A DNA stretch of 64,000 nt from Limnephilus marmoratus. Taxonomy: Eukaryota; Arthropoda; Insecta; Trichoptera; Limnephilidae. Both the position numbers and the translations under genes were made by a program. The notes beneath the pieces were generated by a model that was given only the letters and a program-made list of their open reading frames with translations, did no database searches and was not told where the DNA came from. Shown piece after piece: positions 11,727-22,451 of the stretch; positions within the stretch are counted from its first letter, which is position 1; each line of letters begins with the position of its first letter. The stretch covers positions 10,773,452 to 10,837,451 of the forward strand of contig OU862933.1 in NCBI GenBank assembly GCA_917880885.1. Direction: 5' to 3'.

Positions 11727-12370
11727 AATGTGTTTAAAATATATTTAAACATGTCGAACAAATTTAAATCTTAGGTCACACAATTTATTGGCGAGCTATG
11801 CGAGCTGCATTTACTAAAGGAAAATTTGTTAAAGAACTAACTGACAAATTCACAATATTCAATCACCAAATATGGCTAAAGCCATTTCAAGCAAGGCTTA
11901 GTTTCTGAATTGTGGTTTTACTCGACTTTCACTATCTCCCTTGTTAGCGGGTATACCGTACCTTTAATGCATTTGCCTACGCTAGCAGATTTTAATCTTT
12001 TAGGTATATAATTCTGAGATTTCGGTAACTACTTTGTTTCTAAACTCGCGTAAAACTAAAACAAAGCTTTTCAAAATACGGCGCGTGTGATTTATTTAAC
12101 GGTCAAAACACGTGCTGGTTTTTAAAATGGCGGCCTTTGAAAAATGTGTAGACGCGGCCTTCAAGATAACGGCATTTAAAACGCGGGGGTTTTAACACAA
12201 TTCAAAATCACTTATTTACCTATTCATTTAAATGGGAAAAATGATTATTATATACATACATATTTTATAGTACATACATCACGAAAAACAGCGTGGAGTT
12301 ATGAAAAAAAAAATCAAAGAAAGCGACAATTCATAATGAACCAAATCTAGCCCCGAGTTGGTTGCGACAG

Positions 12371-13112
12371 TGTTGGATAACTACGGGCTCGAACCGCCTT
12401 GTTACGAACAGGTACAAATTAATAATATACATAAACGCCACAATGTTCAAGACAAAAAATGGTTCCATTTAAATACTTACAAAAACCAAATTATAATACA
12501 AACCCTCGGCTAGCGTCCCTCAGGGATATCGTGTTTTCAGTTCGTTTGGGGATTTGATTCAAAACGACTGTCGCTTTATTGTTGAAATAATTATATAGGG
12601 GGTTTTAATAAATAAAAAGATCTCTTGTCGCTTTTAAATAATTGGTGAATTTATTAGTGACTCGACGCTTCTAGGAAAAGCTTTTAATCTCTTTGTGAAC
12701 TCAAGGTTAATGATTTTAAAATATAATGAAAGGGATAAATGGAAAACACAAAAATAAATAATATTACGTACGTTCCAATGTCACGGGCAGCATCGGGATC
12801 CACACTGAGTTGATTTGAATATCAAATTTAACTATATTTTAAATTACGTGTCCCAACCAAATGTTGGAACCAAAAAAGGGTCTGCAATATGCACCAAGAA
12901 CCGTCCCTCACCACAGTTAAACCCAGAAGAAAGCGCCAGGGCTCTCCGCCCCGTCGAAAAGGCTGCTCGGCCCCCTCCCGAAATCCGGGCCAATCAAAAC
13001 GTTTCGCAAATGTTGCCAACTAATGACAACTAATAGTAAATATTTAGTACCTGATGACGGAAATAATGATATAGGGGTGGGAAGTTATAATTCAAGAAAG
13101 TACTTCATAACA
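12371..13112 (-). repeat. LTR of the non-autonomous element (right copy)
   Basis: Partner of 7815-8556, 742 bp, followed by the AGAG target duplication at 13113-13116. BEL gag coding sequence resumes immediately to the right. Confidence 0.92.
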
Positions 13113-13417
13113 AGAGTTGGAAGTTTGATCTCGACCCTCCCCTGGTCCACGGAATCAATAGCCCCCTTGGCCGTTGCCAATACTGAAAAATATTGATTTT
13201 CGAACGTCTCGCGTTGACTAGAATTTTCCAGTTCCTCTGATTCTGATAACATTTCAATTTCGTCCTGTATAGATTCGAATTGATCTAGCAATGGTTTAAT
13301 TCGGTCGTACCTCAGTTTAATCTCATTCGCGGACAAAGAGTTTATAGAATCCGTGAAAGGCTTTAACTTTCCTTTAATCACGCCTCTCTTGGCTATTAAA
13401 GATTTGATTTTATCCAT
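13113..13417 (-). pseudogene. BEL/Pao gag, N-terminal part
   Basis: The minus-strand frame starts with ATG at 13417 (MDKIKSLIAKRGVIKGKLK), a typical BEL gag opening with a charged helical region of about 100 residues that probably forms coiled coil. It continues directly in frame into 7814 once the nested element and one AGAG are removed. As it stands it reads into LTR sequence and stops at 13085. Confidence 0.88.
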
Positions 13418-13774
13418 TTTAGGATAAGATGGATAAAATCAAATTTTTTAAATTTAATTCCTGACAAAATGCGTTCCGACAATGCGTATTTATTTATTTG
13501 AGAAGCTACCTGCTTGAAAGACAACAACGACAATCTTCCTACAATCTGTTATTGAGTACACTTTACCTATTGTTCAACATTAATTGAGGATCATGAGTTG
13601 CATTTTTTACGTGGGTAGTGATTTTATTTTTTACAATACGATATATTTGAGATTAATCTTGTTTAAAACTACATATGAGGTCTGAATAAATATGAAAAGG
13701 ATATGAATATGGGTGGGAAGGCACTAAAAACTTATCTCATTTGCGCTGTGGTTCCAGTCTTCCTTTGTTCATCT
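13418..13774 (-). other. BEL 5' leader, left part
   Basis: Non-coding leader of the BEL element between its gag start and the Gypsy insertion point. It continues at 21769-21876 on the far side of the Gypsy element. The segment attttatccatcttatcctaa near 13410-13440 overlaps a short inverted repeat, 'ggataaaatcaaat' against 'atttgattttatcc'. Confidence 0.7.
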
Positions 13775-14421
13775 TGTAACGCAATATTTACCTAATATCT
13801 CTATCTTTACTTATCACCGCCATCCAAATACTCTCAATATTTCTCTGTATTCAAAATAGAAACAAGTGCAGACATGTGGGTAGATTAGTGTAAGAAAAGA
13901 CGGATTATACCAGTAACAAAAATGCAACATTTATTTAAATACTTTCAAACAATTAAGGGTAGAGCATGATTAAATTGATTTAAATCTACCAGGGGTGGTT
14001 GATTACCATAGGTAAGTCAATTAATGTGAAAACTATTATCTCGGAACATGTGGGTCTCAATAAAAGGAAGAATAATATTTGTAAATCCTGAAGGGCGCCT
14101 GTACGGATAACCGAACATATTTATAAGGATTTAAATTAAATGCTAAGGATAATAAAATACCAAAGTTAAGCTAAATATCTCGTGATGATTCATTATTAAA
14201 TATTAATTCGCTCACGCGTGTATTGGCCATGACCTTTGGCGGCTTGAAGTTCAGCTGTCCACACCATGAAACTCCCCAGAACCAACTGACGAACGTATCG
14301 AAACTTCATCTCGATTCGCCCTCTACCAGCGCCTGTACATTTACGGCTGTCAAATTCATCCGGTACCCGCGTGGCTAGAAACTCCGTCTAAATCAGGCCA
14401 GTACTTGCCCAAACTGCTGCA
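13775..14421 (-). repeat. Gypsy 3' LTR
   Basis: 647 bp, TG...CA on the plus strand (tgtaacgcaatatt to aaactgctgca). The adjoining inner sequence 14422-14432 reads on the minus strand as ATGGGGGTAA, a plausible polypurine tract immediately before the LTR. Confidence 0.93.
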
Positions 14422-16674
14422 TTACCCCCATGGCCAAGAGAATTTTTGCAAAAAATTCCACTACGCCACCTGGCGTCAGAAGCCCTGAAGAGCGAAGGTA
14501 CCGCTGCCACCAAGAATTCCAAAGTGCTTAACGAGATTTGTGGTGAATGAGTTTGAGCTTCTAGTGCCTTCCCAGCTGTGTCACTTCTCGTAATGTTCTT
14601 CCCAAATATGTAGAGATGAATTATCCTCAAGATGATGTTGTAAACCAGTAAGCCTCCCTCGATAATGATTCAGTGAAGCAGTGAATGAAACTTCAAACTG
14701 CCCAAATAATAAGGGCTCAATCCTCTGCTTATGTCAGAGCCACAATCTGTAGGTTGATGCAAATAAGTACTGATCCCTGTAGTTGAAGAAATCCATTTGA
14801 TGCAGACCAATGCTTGAGTTAAACTTCTGCCTATTCAAGAGCAACTGAAGGTAGGTTGACATAAATAAATGATGTGCCATGTTGATGTAGAATTTCCATT
14901 TGACGCAGTCCAAATGCTTGTGTTAAAACTTCTGCCCATTCAAGAGCAACTGAAGGTAGGTTGACATAAATAAATGATGTGCCATGTTGATGTAGAATTT
15001 CCATTTGACGCAGTCCAAATGCTTGTGTTAAAACTTCCTCGAAGAATGTAGAAAACCACGTGAGCGAAAAATAATTACTGAGCTATCGTTAAGAAGAAGC
15101 AATTACTACGTATTAAGGTGAAATAAAAACTTATATAAAGCAAATATTTAGATTGAGCTAAAATAATTTGACCTAAACTTAAAAAGATTTAAACAAAAGA
15201 AACTTGACTCTAAACCCACATTCCACTCAAAACTTATGGAAATATTTATCCACAATACTGTTATAATACCATTGAAAATTTAATAACATCTAAAATCTTG
15301 ACACCTATCAATAAAAATTTCAAATTGTAGAAAACCAACCCCTCAAAAGAAAATAACATAAAGTTAAGGTAATGAAACAACCACTGACATCTGTTGAACA
15401 GCGGAGAAGGATGAATAATCCTGTCAATATTAAATGGTTGAGATCCCGGAATAAAACTCCAAGATTATGTAAGAAAATTTAAGAATTAAAATCAGTCATA
15501 CAGTTCCATTTTAAAAAAACAAACATGTGCCTTCAAATGAGTTCCGAGCTCTAGAACCGACTTAAAGTCACATGCCGTGTCAAAAAGGAACTGTGCAAGA
15601 AATGTTAAAAATTAACTGTGAAACTAAACATCTAATATTATGTACTCACTCTATAGAGATACTAACTAAATTTCCATTTAAAATGCATATCTAATTAAAC
15701 TCATGAAAAATGAATTGTTATTATTATTTTAATTTATTAATTGGTAATAATTATGTTACCCGAAGTAAATTTATACATTATCGTATGTCTCCAGAACTCG
15801 TTCCTGACTATTTGAAATAAACATGCAACGGAGCTTCCTAAAACTCAAAATAGATAGTTCCTGAGAACTTCTGAGATTATGCGCAAGTATCAAAGTAAGA
15901 TTGTATGACTATAAACACAAATTATCCGTAAAGTTTCTCTATGGAGAATTATTTTAATAATTTGTGTAAAATAATCAATAAATTTAAATCTTATAAAATA
16001 AGAATACTGTTTTATCTGTATTTCTTTGAAGAATGCATCACCCGAGCTAACATTATTATAACATATCTAAGTAAAGTAAACCCATTTCCTTGACTTGGAA
16101 AATTCCCATGCTGCGAAACTTCCTAAAGCTCCCAAATAGATTATTGTCAGCTTCTGAGGCTATTGATTATGTATAATTATCACCATGAAAATACATGTGG
16201 AATTTTCCAAGGTAGAAACCGTATGCACGACACCATTCAAGTCAATAATTACTACATGTAACCATAAATTATCAACCATGTACAAAACCATGTAGTATCA
16301 TTATAAACACAATTCATATTATACAAATAGCAAGGTTTACCTACAGGGAAAGGAACCCACTAATTTTATCAGTTCAAAGCATGAGCGTAATGGCCAATTA
16401 CCCCCATGCTCTGAAGGAAAATTTTCATACAAATTACAATATTCATATGCTACACTAACTATCACAAATACAAAGGACAAACAACCACAAAACAATTAAC
16501 ATATAGCACTCAATGTGTGGACACAAGTTTCATGTCAAAGTCATGTCATCACATTGAATGTATTTTGCAAACATAAGGTCAAAATGCATGCAAATTTTTA
16601 CTAACTATCGGTACTTTAGACCGAATTAAATCCCATTACGGAAAGATTCTATTTTCTTACTGAAAGGAAATAAA
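14422..16674 (-). other. Gypsy 3' untranslated region with 105-bp tandem duplication
   Basis: 2.25 kb between the pol stop and the 3' LTR with no recognisable gene. It contains a tandem duplication of period 105 bp between about 14820 and 15038 (marker phrase attcaagagcaactgaaggt at 14834 and 14939). Such a long 3' region is unusual for a Gypsy element without env. It may be a lost third gene or an acquired segment. Confidence 0.7.
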
Positions 16675-19600
16675 TTAAACCGCTGACTCCTCAGCATGCT
16701 CAGACTTTAAAATGTCCTTCGCGTGGAAAATACCTAAAAGCTTCCCATCCATGTCAGCCAACTGGTATGCCACAGGGGAAATTTTCCGCACAACTTTACT
16801 TCTAATAAATTTTGGAGCCAGTTTAGCTGAAAAGTGTTTAGAAGCATCTGAAAGAACGAAAGACCTCCGCCACACTACGTCGCCTTCCGCGTACTGAACC
16901 TCCCTCCGACGAAGATCATATTGACGTTTGTTGCGTTCATATGATTGTCGCAAAGATGTGCGCACCTGTGAAAAAATATCATTTAACTCTTGCAAACCTG
17001 CAGCCCAGGAATCCCGTTCAGCAAATCTAATTTCCTCCGCGTTGAAGTCAGCTCCTATGTAGTCCTTCCCTGAAATGATAATTTCCCTGCCAAAATTGAG
17101 GAAGAAAGGAGTGTAACCAGTGACTTCGTGCACAGCAGTGTTGATCGCTAATTCTATCTCAGGTAAATAATTTGCCCACATTCTGTGGTCAGTGCCTACA
17201 TATGAAGCGAGGGCAGAGACTAAAACCTTATTAACTCGCTCAACAGGATTGTTTTGAGGGTGATATCTACAGTTGTAGAAAAGGTGCCGAATGTGAAATT
17301 TGCTAACCAAAGCCTTCATGTCCCGAGATATGTACTGCGGACCATTATCTAACACAATAGTATCTGGCACTCCAAACTTGTAGAAAATTTCATTTTCTAA
17401 AATACTAGCGATATTGCTACCCGTTGCCTTCCTTAGAGGGAATAGCCTAGTAAATTTGGAGAAAAAATCAGAAACTACTAACAAGTATGTATAGCCTTTT
17501 TTGTAAGAATTCGGATACGGACCCAGCAGATCTGTGGCAATCATCTGCCAAGGACGCTGCACCAACTTGGGATTTCCCATTAGCCCTGGCGGTAACAAAT
17601 TGGTGCTTTTATACCCTAAGCAAATCTGACATTTACTAATGAAACGTTTGACATCAGCTGACATTTTAGGCCAATAATATTTAAGTTTAATCCTATTCAA
17701 GGTTTTCATAATCCCGAAGTGAGCACACACTGGAGGAACGTGGTGTTCTAAAATAATGTTCTTTCTAACCTCCTTTGGCATAACTTCCTTCCAGTCATAT
17801 GACCTGTGAAGAGCGTCCATGCTTTGGATGTGTTTAAAAATCCTATCATTTTCCACTTTCCAAGCTGAATATTTGTCCGGATTAGCTAAAATTTTCTCTC
17901 TAAGCCTGATGTACCACGAGTCGGAAGTACTAAACTTTTGCGCTAATGCATTTACTTGTAGGGGATCACGCGATAACGCATCCGGAATGACATTGTCTTT
18001 ACCCTTTCGGTGAATAATTTCAAAATTAAATTGCTGCAGTCTTACTGCCCAGCGTGCGAGTCGTCCACTGGGCGACTTTAATTGTGTTAACCACTTGAGA
18101 CTATAGTGATCTGTAATTATTCTAACCGGAATAGGTGAACCCTCAATGTAACCTCTAAACTTTTCCAGAGCAAAAATCATAGCGTTTAACTCCCTCTCCG
18201 TTGTGGAGTGATTCCTCTCTTGTGCAGATAACGACCTTGAAATGAATGAAATCGGGTGCTCTATTTGATTTTCATCAAATTGGCTTAAAACTGCCCCGAG
18301 GCCTACGCTCGATGCGTCACAACTAATAGTAAAAGGCTTACTAAAGTCAGGGCATGCGAGAACCGGAGCGTTAACTAGGATATTCTTTAATTTAACAAAA
18401 GCCGATTGCGCCTGTTGATTCCACGCAAACTTTTTCCCCGCGAATTCCTTCTTTGTTAAGTTGTGTAAAGGAGACGCAATAATTGAAAAGTTATGGATAA
18501 ACCTTTTGTACCACGATAGCACCCCAATGAATCTACGTAGACTCTTTTGAGACGTAGGGGTGGGAAAATCCACAATTGCTTTTACTTTCTCGGGATCAGT
18601 GCGAAGCCCTTTACTGTCTACAATGAAACCTAAATATTTTAAAGAGTCCCTGCAGAAAACAGACTTTTCCACATTTATAGTAAGGCCTGCGGCTTGTAAT
18701 TTCTGTTTCACCTGTCTTAGAAGTTCTATATGTTCTTCAAATGAAGAACTTATTATAATAATGTCATCCAGATAACAGAACACTTTGCCATCAAATTGTG
18801 GCCCTAGCACCTTGTCCATTAACCTCATCATGCGGGAACTCGCCCCGTGGAGGCCAAAAGGCATGGTCACAAAGTGAAACAAGCCTCTTTTAGGGATTGT
18901 AAATGCGGTTTTCTCTTTTGAATTCTCTTCTAAAGGAATTTGAAAAAAAGCGTCATTCAAGTCTAGCGTTGTTAAATACCGAGCACCCCCCAAGCTATTC
19001 AAGATGTCAGAAATGAACGGTGTCGCGTAGGCGTCGCGTTTAGAGTTTGCGTTCAAAAGTCTACTATCAAGACATAACCGGTACGTGCCATTCTTTTTTG
19101 GTACTAAAACAATTGGATTATTCCACGCGCTATTGCTGGGTTCAACCACTCCCAAAGCTAACAGTCTGTCTAATTCCTTGTGTACCTGCGGAAGTAGGTG
19201 CGGTGAAATCGGATAAATGCGTTGCTTAATCGGAGAGCAATTACCTGTGTCAATGACATGCTTCTCTAAGGATGTTCTACCTAACCGATTACCCGAATAG
19301 GAAACATACTCCCGAATGACTTTATTTAAGACTGAGCGTTGCGAAATGGATAAGTTTTCTGCATTTTCTAAACCTATTACATCAGCTCTACACTGTGTTT
19401 TGACCGACTCCTTAGAAGCCATCAATTTTGATATTCTTGGACAAATATTGAAGATTTTCCAAAAATCACAGCCTAGAATAATGTTAGCATTTATCTGAGG
19501 CATAACCACAAAACTGAAAACCCTCTCTGTGTTATCAAAACGAATCGGTACCGTAATTTTATACGAACAAACAACAGAATGACCTGTAGCCGAAACTAAA

Positions 19601-19962
19601 GAAAACTTAGTGTCAAGCTTGGAAAGCTTGAAACCCAAATCTAAGAATTTCCTATGAAAATTGTTACCTAAAATGGAAATGTGAGAGCCCGAATCTAAAA
19701 GACCAGAAAAATTTAACCCTAAAACTTGAAAAGAAATGTGAGGACGGTTGTCCCTGTTTACCGCTCCCATCTCCTTTGAAGTATTTAAGTTTTTATAAAA
19801 ATCTCTTACTACAGCCAGCCAGGAAGCCCATTCCCCGGACGTCTCCTCGGCGAGCGTCGACGTCTTAACGCCCGCTGTCTGGAACTCCGGGGTATTCAGT
19901 TTTTTGAACGGCGGCAGCCACAATCTGGAGACTTCAGTCCTGGTCTTCCGCAGCGGAAACAA
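16675..19962 (-). CDS. Gypsy pol polyprotein (protease, RT, RNase H, integrase)
   Basis: Open frame of 1,095 codons. The aspartic protease motif LLDSGS lies at residues 88-93 and ILGCDF follows near 162. Reverse transcriptase covers about 250-430 with LDLNDAFFQIPL and catalytic YLDD at 397-400. RNase H has the SCDASSVGLGA motif (Asp549), TEREL (about 589) and TDHYSLKWL (about 618). The integrase zinc finger is H-H then CQIC at about 740-781, and the DDE triad is Asp811, Asp872 and Glu908. The C-terminal QYDLRRREVQYAEGDVVW region resembles the GPY/F module. The ATG at 19962 is probably not a real start, because the product is expected as a gag-pol fusion by -1 frameshifting. It cuts particles, makes cDNA and inserts it into the genome. 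All key residues are present. Confidence 0.95.
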   Translation of the reverse strand: MFPLRKTRTEVSRLWLPPFKKLNTPEFQTAGVKTSTLAEETSGEWASWLAVVRDFYKNLNTSKEMGAVNRDNRPHISFQVLGLNFSGLLDSGSHISILGNNFHRKFLDLGFKLSKLDTKFSLVSATGHSVVCSYKITVPIRFDNTERVFSFVVMPQINANIILGCDFWKIFNICPRISKLMASKESVKTQCRADVIGLENAENLSISQRSVLNKVIREYVSYSGNRLGRTSLEKHVIDTGNCSPIKQRIYPISPHLLPQVHKELDRLLALGVVEPSNSAWNNPIVLVPKKNGTYRLCLDSRLLNANSKRDAYATPFISDILNSLGGARYLTTLDLNDAFFQIPLEENSKEKTAFTIPKRGLFHFVTMPFGLHGASSRMMRLMDKVLGPQFDGKVFCYLDDIIIISSSFEEHIELLRQVKQKLQAAGLTINVEKSVFCRDSLKYLGFIVDSKGLRTDPEKVKAIVDFPTPTSQKSLRRFIGVLSWYKRFIHNFSIIASPLHNLTKKEFAGKKFAWNQQAQSAFVKLKNILVNAPVLACPDFSKPFTISCDASSVGLGAVLSQFDENQIEHPISFISRSLSAQERNHSTTERELNAMIFALEKFRGYIEGSPIPVRIITDHYSLKWLTQLKSPSGRLARWAVRLQQFNFEIIHRKGKDNVIPDALSRDPLQVNALAQKFSTSDSWYIRLREKILANPDKYSAWKVENDRIFKHIQSMDALHRSYDWKEVMPKEVRKNIILEHHVPPVCAHFGIMKTLNRIKLKYYWPKMSADVKRFISKCQICLGYKSTNLLPPGLMGNPKLVQRPWQMIATDLLGPYPNSYKKGYTYLLVVSDFFSKFTRLFPLRKATGSNIASILENEIFYKFGVPDTIVLDNGPQYISRDMKALVSKFHIRHLFYNCRYHPQNNPVERVNKVLVSALASYVGTDHRMWANYLPEIELAINTAVHEVTGYTPFFLNFGREIIISGKDYIGADFNAEEIRFAERDSWAAGLQELNDIFSQVRTSLRQSYERNKRQYDLRRREVQYAEGDVVWRRSFVLSDASKHFSAKLAPKFIRSKVVRKISPVAYQLADMDGKLLGIFHAKDILKSEHAEESAV

Positions 19963-20741
19963 TGCACGCCCCTGGAAACGTTATTAGACGGGCTAAGATT
20001 ATCATGGTTCATAAAACGACGGTTATTTCTAAAATTGTGATTGACATTTCCTGAATTATTATTATTCCTACCATTGTTCCTGTTATGTGAATTGTTATTC
20101 CTGACAAAATTTTGATTATTAGATGCAACAGTAGTAGAAGGAACCCTGTCACTGGAGCGGCTGTCCGCTAACTCAATCATTTTCCCAAGTTTTTTCAGAG
20201 TACTGATATCCGGAATTACCGATAGCGATAACTTTTGAATATATCTAGGCAACATATTACATTGTAAAATCTCCAATAATTCATCATCAGGTAATTTCGA
20301 TGACAACCGATTATTTAAAATGAGAATGCGAGTAATAAAAGAGTTTAAATTCTCCTTCTGCATTTGAACGGTAGCTCTCAGTTGAGCCAACAGTCGCCTC
20401 TCGTGATACAGAAACTCATATTCCTCTTTCAGAGCCACGACGATGTCAGACCATGATGCAAATGAGGAGCGATTTACTCTGTACCATAAGAGTGCATCAC
20501 CAGAAAACAATTCAACAGCAGATGTAAAAAGTGAAACTTTACTCACATTTCGAGCTAGTGCGAGCTCTTCGATTCTCTCTATAAAATCGTGTACGCCAGC
20601 TGAGCCGTCAAACGTAATGTTCCACTTGTGAACAGGAACCGACAAAGGGGACGAAACGGGAATCGATGCAGCTAAGTTATCACCAGGTTTCGCCATGTTG
20701 ATTGTATCTGCTTTACTCCTTGTGACAATTGTATATTCCAT
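19896..20741 (-). CDS. Gypsy gag
   Basis: Open frame of 281 codons starting at 20741; an internal Met at residue 17 (MAKPGDN) is an alternative start. The central part (WNITFDGSAGVHDFIERIEELA, LWYRVNR, LKEEYEF) matches retrotransposon gag capsid domains. The Asn-rich stretch near residues 205-255 precedes a C-terminal cysteine motif CFRCGRPG...C-G-C, a variant knuckle lacking the usual His, as in several insect Gypsy lineages. It should assemble the particle and package RNA. It overlaps pol by 67 bases and ends at the frameshift site. Confidence 0.92.
   Translation of the reverse strand: MEYTIVTRSKADTINMAKPGDNLAASIPVSSPLSVPVHKWNITFDGSAGVHDFIERIEELALARNVSKVSLFTSAVELFSGDALLWYRVNRSSFASWSDIVVALKEEYEFLYHERRLLAQLRATVQMQKENLNSFITRILILNNRLSSKLPDDELLEILQCNMLPRYIQKLSLSVIPDISTLKKLGKMIELADSRSSDRVPSTTVASNNQNFVRNNNSHNRNNGRNNNNSGNVNHNFRNNRRFMNHDNLSPSNNVSRGVHCFRCGRPGLKSPDCGCRRSKN
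19899..19905 (-). promoter_or_regulatory. -1 ribosomal frameshift heptamer A AAA AAC
   Basis: On the minus strand the heptamer A AAA AAC sits directly before the gag stop TGA (19898-19896), in the gag frame position needed for simultaneous -1 slippage. The pol frame is exactly the -1 frame. Heptamers of this X XXY YYZ form are the standard retroviral and Gypsy slippery sites. A stimulatory structure downstream was not evaluated. Confidence 0.88.
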
Positions 20742-21099
20742 AACCTAACTACAAAGGGATTATAAAACAAAAAGTTATTAGAACATGCGACAACACAAGA
20801 TGTTACACCAATACTCGGAAATATTTCCCATGCATCTCAAGATAAAATTATAAATAAAATGTCGCCAGATGACTGGAGACGTTTGAAAAGCGCAAAAAAA
20901 AACGCCGGTGAGTTGGTTCCTTTGCAAAGCAAAATTGTAAACTTAAAAACTACCGGGAGACACGTGTCTATGCAGGTGTTCAACAAGCCGCCATTGACCA
21001 CAACACACATGACGAACAACAAATCATCACGAGATAATACAAGTGAAAGAACAATAAAATAGACGAGCACATGTCCGAGACGCCACATTAAGTTCTTTT

Positions 21100-21116
21100 A
21101 TAACGTTGGGCCCAGA
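21100..21116 (-). promoter_or_regulatory. Gypsy primer-binding site
   Basis: Just inside the 5' LTR, the minus strand reads TGGGCCCAACGTTATAA, beginning with TGG complementary to a tRNA CCA end. The position and the CCCAACG core are typical of Gypsy primer sites. The tRNA partner cannot be assigned here. Confidence 0.65.
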
Positions 21117-21117
21117 T

Positions 21118-21764
21118 TGTAACGCAATATTTACCTAATATCTCTATCTTTACTTATCACCGCCATCCAAATACTCTCAATATTTCTCTGTATTCAAAAT
21201 AGAAACAAGTGCAGACATGTGGGTAGATTAGTGTAAGAAAAGACGGATTATACCAGTAACAAAAATGCAACATTTATTTAAATACTTTCAAACAATTAAG
21301 GGTAGAGCATGATTAAATTGATTTAAATCTACCAGGGGTGGTTGATTACCATAGGTAAGTCAATTAATGTGAAAACTATTATCTCGGAACATGTGGGTCT
21401 CAATAAAAGGAAGAATAATATTTGTAAATCCTGAAGGGCGCCTGTACGGATAACCGAACATATTTATAAGGATTTAAATTAAATGCTAAGGATAATAAAA
21501 TACCAAAGTTAAGCTAAATATCTCGTGATGATTCATTATTAAATATTAATTCGCTCACGCGTGTATTGGCCATGACCTTTGGCGGCTTGAAGTTCAGCTG
21601 TCCACACCATGAAACTCCCCAGAACCAACTGACGAACGTATCGAAACTTCATCTCGATTCGCCCTCTACCAGCGCCTGTACATTTACGGCTGTCAAATTC
21701 ATCCGGTACCCGCGTGGCTAGAAACTCCGTCTAAATCAGGCCAGTACTTGCCCAAACTGCTGCA
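21118..21764 (-). repeat. Gypsy 5' LTR
   Basis: 647-bp partner of 13775-14421, followed by the ATCT target duplication (21765-21768). In element orientation it should carry the promoter. I do not see a confident TATA box. Confidence 0.93.
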
Positions 21765-21876
21765 ATCTTTATAATTCTGGTATCTTTTGGATCATCTGTA
21801 TTATTGCGTTTTTTGGCAGCTGGTTCTTGTTTTTATATTAGCAGTCTTCTGATTGCCATCCGGATTGTAATGCCCA

Positions 21877-22289
21877 TGTTAAAATTGTAAGGGTCCTTTA
21901 ATAAATAACTCTTATACAAAAAACTTCACTTTTTATTTTCACAGTGTAACATGTTTTAAAATGTATAAAATAACTGTGATAATACTAAATACACCGGGCC
22001 AACACTGGCAGTTGTTTACTATTTAAACTTTGCGTAGAGCAAACTTTGTAAAGAGGCAACAATACTCAGATGCTAGCCTTTTTATAGAATAAAAACTGCA
22101 CACAATTATCTGACATTTATGAGTGTTTTTAAATATGGCTTCTACCTAGCTCGTAGTTAAAACAGGTTGCTACTGACCTACCGAAGCTAAGCCACTAGCC
22201 AAGGTTCGCACCATTTGTTTGAGATGTTAAAACATAGGAGTTTGCTCAAGCAACCCATAGATCTGCCAGAAGCATGTCAATTTTCAACA
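21877..22289 (-). repeat. BEL/Pao 5' LTR
   Basis: 413-bp partner of 2280-2663, followed by the CATGG duplication at 22290-22294. It contains small insertions absent from the left copy, for example around 22035-22050 and 22118-22133. The inner flank (21876 downward, minus strand TGGGCATTACAATCC) begins with TGG and may be the primer-binding site. Confidence 0.88.
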
Positions 22290-22451
22290 CATGGAGATAC
22301 TTACAAACTACGTGATTATGACGCAACCACAAGTACCCTGCAGATATACTACTCTTTAATGCTGGTTTCCGTACACGGCGCTCACCCAAAATATACTGAA
22401 CTTTTTCGTTATTTGTTTTTGGGGTGTTATGCCGTGTTGCGCTACCTCCTT

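Larger units (their letters stand above)
7815..13112 (-). mobile_element. Non-autonomous LTR retrotransposon inserted in BEL gag
   Basis: Two 742-bp direct repeats (7815-8556 and 12371-13112), in which I see no differences, begin TG and end CA and are flanked by the 4-bp duplication AGAG (7811-7814, 13113-13116). Removing the element and one AGAG restores the BEL gag frame, which proves insertion. The 3.8-kb interior has no gag, protease, reverse transcriptase or integrase. The longest frame (11726-11382, 114 residues) is unrecognised. The interior instead holds a 29-bp tandem array, a 50-bp duplication and a SINE-like segment. A 4-bp duplication fits mobilisation by a Gypsy-type partner. Strand is inferred weakly from a GGGG-rich purine tract next to the left LTR on the minus strand. 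Confidence 0.88.
13775..21764 (-). mobile_element. Full-length Ty3/Gypsy LTR retrotransposon
   Basis: 7,990 bp bounded by two 647-bp LTRs (13775-14421 and 21118-21764) in which I see no differences, with the 4-bp duplication ATCT at 13771-13774 and 21765-21768. On the minus strand it holds a leader, gag (20741-19896), pol in the -1 frame (19962-16675) and a 2.25-kb 3' untranslated region. Domain order protease, reverse transcriptase, RNase H, integrase identifies Ty3/Gypsy. There is no env. Intact frames and matching LTRs point to a recent insertion that may still be competent. Confidence 0.95.
2280..22289 (-). mobile_element. BEL/Pao LTR retrotransposon carrying two nested LTR elements
   Basis: The direct repeats at 2280-2663 and 21877-22289 begin TGTTAAAATTG and end TTTTCAACA on the plus strand, and are flanked by the identical 5-bp duplication CATGG (2275-2279 and 22290-22294). 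Five bases is the BEL/Pao size. Between them on the minus strand lie gag, aspartic protease, reverse transcriptase, RNase H and integrase relics of BEL/Pao type. Subtracting the element at 7815-13112, the Gypsy element at 13775-21764 and one copy of each of their duplications leaves about 6.7 kb, a normal BEL size. Unequal LTR lengths, stops, a frameshift, a 640-bp insertion and a missing integrase core show it is dead and the oldest layer. Confidence 0.9.

Noticed and set aside
20837..21088. Possible additional gene in the Gypsy leader
   Set aside because: Frames on both strands overlap, lie in the leader between primer site and gag, and have no known domain.
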